DNA of 64,000 nt, taken from contig NZ_CP116257.1 in the NCBI RefSeq assembly GCF_027947595.1, positions 2,294,001 through 2,358,000 of the forward strand, in the 5' to 3' direction. Below are positions 62,937 through 64,000 of the stretch, piece after piece. The translations under genes and the position numbers were made by a program. This DNA is from Streptomyces lienomycini (GTDB taxonomy: Bacteria > Actinomycetota > Actinomycetes > Streptomycetales > Streptomycetaceae). Every line of letters begins with the position of its first letter. Position 1 is the stretch's first letter. The notes below the pieces were generated by a model. That model did no database searches, had not been told where the DNA came from, and saw nothing but the letters and a program-made list of their open reading frames with translations.

Positions 62937-64000
62937 ATGCTGGACATCGCCGAAGAGCTGCACCGGTGGGTCGAGCAGGGACGCGACTTCGCCGTGGCCA
63001 CCGTGGTGGCCGTCGGCGGCAGCGCGCCCCGCCGCCCCGGCGCCGCCCTCGCGGTGGACGCCGACGCGACGGTGATCGGCTCGGTCTCCGGCGGATGCGT
63101 GGAGGGGGCCGTGTACGAGCTGTGCCGGCAGGCCCTGGAGGACGGCGAAACCGTCCTCGAACGCTTCGGCTACAGCGACGAGGACGCCTTCGCCGTGGGG
63201 CTGACCTGCGGCGGGGTCATCGACATCCTCGTCACACCGGTACGGGCGGCGGATCCCGCCCGGCCGGTGCTGGCCGCCGCGCTCGCCGCCGCCGCGAACG
63301 GCGAGACGGCAGCCGTGGCCCGGGTCGTGAGCGGCCCCGGCGACCTGCTGGGCCGCGCGCTCCTCGTCCGCGCGGACGGCACCCGCGCCGGCGGCTTCGG
63401 CGGCCACCCCGAACTGGACCGCACGGCCGCCGCCGAGGCGAGCGCCTTCCTGGACGCCGGGCGCACCGGCACGCTGGAGATCGGCGAACAGGGCTCGCGC
63501 TGCGGAGTACCGCTGACCGTGCTGATCGAGTCCTCGGTCCCGGCCCCCCGCATGATCGTCTTCGGTGCGATCGACTTCGCCTCGGCGCTGGTCCGGGCCG
63601 GCAAGTTCCTCGGCTACCACGTGACGGTCTGCGACGCCCGCCCCGTCTTCGCGACCCCGGCCCGTTTCCCGGACGCGGACGAGATCGTCGTCGAGTGGCC
63701 CCACGAGTACCTGCGGCGCACGGAGGTCGACGCGCGCACGGTGCTGTGCGTCCTGACCCACGACGCCAAGTTCGACATACCGCTGCTCCGGCTGGCGCTG
63801 CGCCTCCCGGTGGCGTACGTCGGCGCGATGGGCTCCCGCCGCACCCACCTGGACCGCGACGCCCGGCTGCGCGAGGTCGGCGTGAGCGACCTGGAGCTGG
63901 CCCGACTGAGATCGCCCATCGGCCTCGACCTCGGCGCCCGCACCCCCGAGGAGACGGCCCTCTCCATCGCCGCCGAGATCGTCGCCACCCGCCACGGCGG
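62937..64000 (+). CDS. xdhC: XdhC/CoxI family molybdenum-cofactor accessory protein (3' end cut)
   Basis: At least 354 residues, incomplete at the right edge. The N-terminal XdhC/CoxI domain (ATVVAVGGSAPRRPGAAL, SVSGGCVEGAVYEL) is followed by a Rossmann-type domain (IVFGAIDFASALVRAGKFLGYHVTVCDARP) that reads AYVGAMGSRRTH near its end. XdhC receives molybdopterin, aids its sulfuration and delivers it to xanthine dehydrogenase. In the usual GAGHV motif the His is replaced here by Asp (FGAIDF), a common variant. A CAAGGAGG site precedes the ATG. Confidence 0.92.
   Translation, partial: MLDIAEELHRWVEQGRDFAVATVVAVGGSAPRRPGAALAVDADATVIGSVSGGCVEGAVYELCRQALEDGETVLERFGYSDEDAFAVGLTCGGVIDILVTPVRAADPARPVLAAALAAAANGETAAVARVVSGPGDLLGRALLVRADGTRAGGFGGHPELDRTAAAEASAFLDAGRTGTLEIGEQGSRCGVPLTVLIESSVPAPRMIVFGAIDFASALVRAGKFLGYHVTVCDARPVFATPARFPDADEIVVEWPHEYLRRTEVDARTVLCVLTHDAKFDIPLLRLALRLPVAYVGAMGSRRTHLDRDARLREVGVSDLELARLRSPIGLDLGARTPEETALSIAAEIVATRHG

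Noticed and set aside
61440..63995. Minus-strand frame of 851 codons opposite the purine permease and XdhC genes
   Set aside because: The plus strand carries two well-matched families with ribosome sites; the opposite frame is His/Asp/Gly/Arg-rich and has no recognisable domain.

Overview
The window is chromosomal DNA from a high-GC actinomycete, almost certainly a Streptomyces. The evidence is G/C-rich third codon positions throughout, many GTG starts, 4-bp ATGA/GTGA gene overlaps, and families typical of the genus. These include an XRE/DUF5753-DUF397-ATPase trio, S. coelicolor-type alditol oxidase, paired DksA-like proteins beside a divergent MreB-like protein, a fused SecDF, and an IdeR/DmdR-type iron box. 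I saw no phage genes, transposase, CRISPR array, tRNA or rRNA.

Layout. 1-9.7 kb: a peptide-uptake operon on the minus strand (substrate-binding lipoprotein, two permeases, double ATPase, ROK-type kinase, the last cut by the left edge), divergent from a ROK repressor, an M81 peptidase and a broken cutC. 9.7-16.4 kb: two AraC-type regulators, a glyoxalase-fold protein, small proteins, a STAS protein, a type-B carboxylesterase and the DUF397/XRE/ATPase regulatory trio. 16.4-17.5 kb: a 1-kb gene-free block built from a large inverted repeat around a perfect 36-bp palindrome. 17.5-21.9 kb: a five-gene, translationally coupled MoxR/DUF58/DUF4129 operon. 22-30.9 kb: homocysteine methyltransferase, a CPBP protease-histidine kinase-response regulator operon, a DinB-like/PEP-mutase-like pair, a TetR regulator, alditol oxidase and a radical SAM protein with an unusual cysteine spacing.

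31-46.3 kb: an ECF-sigma-like/zinc-finger/membrane/cellulose-binding fusion, DUF1697, RsgA, a DNA-alkylation repair pair (Ada-AlkA fusion and Ogt), DUF456, a TrmB/LuxR-type regulator, a repeat-rich PP2C-like protein, a pyruvate oxidase-type enzyme, an RsbW-like ATPase, a DUF2637 membrane protein, an iron-regulated FhuF-like reductase and a GntR regulator. 46.3-55.1 kb: SecDF, a secreted protein, a NarL-type two-component system, two DksA-like proteins, an MreB-like protein, an Rv1733c-like membrane protein and a helical-repeat protein. 55.3-64 kb: a purine catabolism cluster, with a PucR-type regulator divergent from the three xanthine dehydrogenase subunits, an NCS2 purine permease and XdhC (cut by the right edge).

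A warning about sequence quality runs through the window. Four genes (cutC, the ECF-like fusion, ada-alkA, the PP2C-like gene) are broken by single-base frameshifts, and all ten breaks I can place behave as the loss of one G or C from a short G/C run. This looks more like homopolymer undercalling than decay. The most unusual biology is the sigma-like/anti-sigma-like/CBM2 fusion, the AlkA domain lacking its catalytic Asp segment, the CX8CX2C radical SAM protein, the SD-sequestering hairpin with a tiny leader ORF upstream of pucR, the peptide-transport/M81/ROK cluster, and the 1-kb inverted-repeat block.
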